A stretch of 64,000 nt of DNA from Streptomyces kanamyceticus (GTDB taxonomy: Bacteria > Actinomycetota > Actinomycetes > Streptomycetales > Streptomycetaceae). The notes below the pieces were generated by a model that saw only the letters and a program-made list of their open reading frames with translations, had not been told where the DNA came from and made no database searches. Positions 62,769 through 64,000 of this stretch are shown one piece after another. A program made the translations under genes and the position numbers. Each line of letters starts with the position of its first letter. Positions within the stretch are counted from its first letter, which is position 1. The stretch lies in NCBI RefSeq assembly GCF_008704495.1, contig NZ_CP023699.1:10044001-10108000 (forward strand), in the 5' to 3' direction.

Positions 62769-63733
62769 TGGCCTCGCAGCAGTTGCGCGAGAGCATCATC
62801 CAGATCGCCCTTGCCGGTTGCCACCGCGCTCTCGATCCAGTCACAGGTCGCGCGGATCTTCTCCAGGACCTGCTCCACGCTGGTGTGCTGCTTGCTGGTG
62901 AACTCCTGCCCGCGCAGCTTCGGTACCAGCCTGGAAGCGCCCGCGACGAAGCCGTGGCACACACCCATCAGGTCGTTGAACTCCATTTGCCGGTGCCAGG
63001 CCCGCACCACAGTCGCCGGATCGGCCCGCAGCACATCACTGTCATCGTCCTGGCTGTCCTCGCAGGCCAGAGCCCGCTCGTACTCCTCGTCCAGGCCGTC
63101 GTCGTCCTCGTCGTCCTGGCCTACTCCGGACTGCTCAAACTGGATCTCATTGACCATCTGCCGGGCATCGCGGTCACGCATCGCCACGAAGGCGACCTCT
63201 CGCCGTTTCAGCATCCCGGTGATCACCTGGCACGCGACTGCCTCGTCCGGAACTAGATCAGCGACCGTCTCGACCTTCTCCGCCACCGTCGAAGGAGTGC
63301 CACTCGTCTTCCAGCCGACCGCCTTCCTGGCCGCATCGCCGTCCCAGCACCGCCGCCCCGTGCGCTCGTTCACCGGCGGGTCGGCTATCAGCGCGAACGG
63401 ATCATCGGCCGACAGCAGGATCTTGTGGACCTCCCATGCCACCGAGGCCACCCGCCGCTCAGCCGGCCACCGAGAAGCCACCCACCGGTACGTTTTCACC
63501 GTCGACAGGGACAGGCCCACCTCCTCAGCGAAGATCCGCAACGACTCCTCCACCCGCGGCCCGTCCTCACCCACCGGAAGATGCCCACCGTGCGCACGGA
63601 CCGGCTCGATCTCCAGCGCCGCGTCCCCCACGCCCCACTGGCCTGCGGAAACAGCTTCCACATGGCGAAGCGAGCAGGCCACCAACTCGTGGTAACGGCT
63701 CGCGGCAACATTCCCGACAGGCGACACAGACAC
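62765..63733 (-). CDS. DUF6192 (RacO-like) protein, intact
   Basis: A 322-aa protein (MSVSPVGNVAASRYHELVAC). Landmarks: LRIFAEEVGLSLSTVKTYRW with VASRWPAERR (an HTH-like unit, residues about 66-95), RRCWDGDAARKAVGWKTSGT, a highly acidic stretch (DDEDDDGLDEE, about residues 226-236), and AWHRQMEFNDLMGVCHGFVA with RATCDWIESAVATGK at the end. It is probably a DNA-associated regulator of mobile-element origin. It overlaps the RacP-like gene. Two decayed copies lie at 16780 and 52262. Confidence 0.75.
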   Translation of the reverse strand: MSVSPVGNVAASRYHELVACSLRHVEAVSAGQWGVGDAALEIEPVRAHGGHLPVGEDGPRVEESLRIFAEEVGLSLSTVKTYRWVASRWPAERRVASVAWEVHKILLSADDPFALIADPPVNERTGRRCWDGDAARKAVGWKTSGTPSTVAEKVETVADLVPDEAVACQVITGMLKRREVAFVAMRDRDARQMVNEIQFEQSGVGQDDEDDDGLDEEYERALACEDSQDDDSDVLRADPATVVRAWHRQMEFNDLMGVCHGFVAGASRLVPKLRGQEFTSKQHTSVEQVLEKIRATCDWIESAVATGKGDLDDALAQLLRGQ

Positions 63734-64000
63734 GAGGGATCACCACCCACCAGCAGGACGGAGCTCGCGCCACACCGCCAGCGAAACGGACTCCGCCCCG
63801 CCACTACCCGCAGAGTCCGCGCCCACCAGCACAGATCACCAGAGGCGACCGGAAAACCACTAAACGGACACCCCAAGCCGCCCGCGGGCGACCCCTCACC
63901 GGCCACTACCGACCGAACCAGAACCAAACCCGACCCACACCCCAACTACCCCTCAAAACAAGGAGATTGAAAGCAGCTTCTTACTGAGCGTTCGGCGCGG
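63734..64000. other. Upstream region of the DUF6192 gene
   Basis: No gene supported. It probably holds the promoter of the RacO/RacP-like pair. AAGCAGCTTCT at about 63972 is an inverted match to 60594-60604, but this is likely coincidental. Confidence 0.4.

Noticed and set aside
60594..63982. Short inverted match (AGAAGCTGCTT / AAGCAGCTTCT) as ends of a composite element
   Set aside because: Only 11 bases, no target duplication and unrelated intact genes between; likely chance.

Overview
This is a high-GC actinobacterial sequence, most likely Streptomyces. The signs are strong G/C at third codon positions, GTG and TTG starts, GTGA/ATGA-coupled operons, and many families typical of streptomycetes (DUF6192, DUF6193, DUF4259, DUF1963, MmyB-type and double-HTH XRE regulators, MAB_1171c transporters, type III PKS). 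Intact genes sit among many insertion-sequence remnants, frameshifted genes and plasmid-type genes. That pattern suggests a chromosome arm or a large linear plasmid rather than a core region. No rRNA, tRNA or CRISPR array was seen.

Left part (1-7.1 kb): a HutD/Ves gene cut by the window edge, an array of five small hairpins, a recombinase-like protein that appears to carry an embedded LacI-type helix-turn-helix, IS5, IS110 and IS21 remnants, a large SUKH-domain protein and an HSL-type esterase. From 7.3 to 13.0 kb, on the minus strand, runs a tightly coupled operon. It holds two tiny ORFs, a Nudix protein, an ABC half-transporter, a chimeric Nudix protein, an ASCH-Nudix protein and a methyltransferase-Nudix fusion, and ends in a truncated MFS gene. 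A palindrome lies upstream. Four Nudix domains around one exporter match no pathway I know; this is my main candidate for an undescribed system.

Middle (13-30 kb): GNAT enzymes, decayed genes and IS elements, a secreted protein and a lipoprotein, DUF1963 and DUF4259 proteins, an NRPS stump, an XRE regulator, a plasmid-type winged-helix protein and a DciA-like fragment. From 29.2 to 39.8 kb lies a terpenoid cluster on the minus strand: glycosyltransferase, FAD oxidoreductase, polyprenyl synthase, P450, terpene synthase, methyltransferase, then a type III PKS. The PKS is broken near its 5' end by an IS5-family element (TA target duplication), which is itself broken by an IS21-family element (GCCCC duplication). 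Removing both restores the transposase frame and joins the PKS directly behind the methyltransferase, so the ancestral locus was probably a hybrid terpene/type III PKS cluster.

Right part (40-64 kb): a MmyB-type regulator split by an ISL3-family element carrying a DUF4262 passenger gene; a metallopeptidase / MAB_1171c / XRE module; fragments of a 2OG oxygenase, IS5, IS701 and DUF6192 genes; a ribbon-helix-helix/Doc-like toxin-antitoxin pair; an intact type III PKS next to a MmyB ligand-binding-domain protein; a second plasmid-type winged-helix protein; a frameshifted IclR regulator divergent from an intact MmyB-type regulator; a metallo-beta-lactamase-fold hydrolase; a SMI1/KNR4 protein; a frameshifted IS5 transposase; and a RacP-like/DUF6192 pair. 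Several frameshifts are single missing G residues in G-rich motifs, so some pseudogene calls could be assembly errors.
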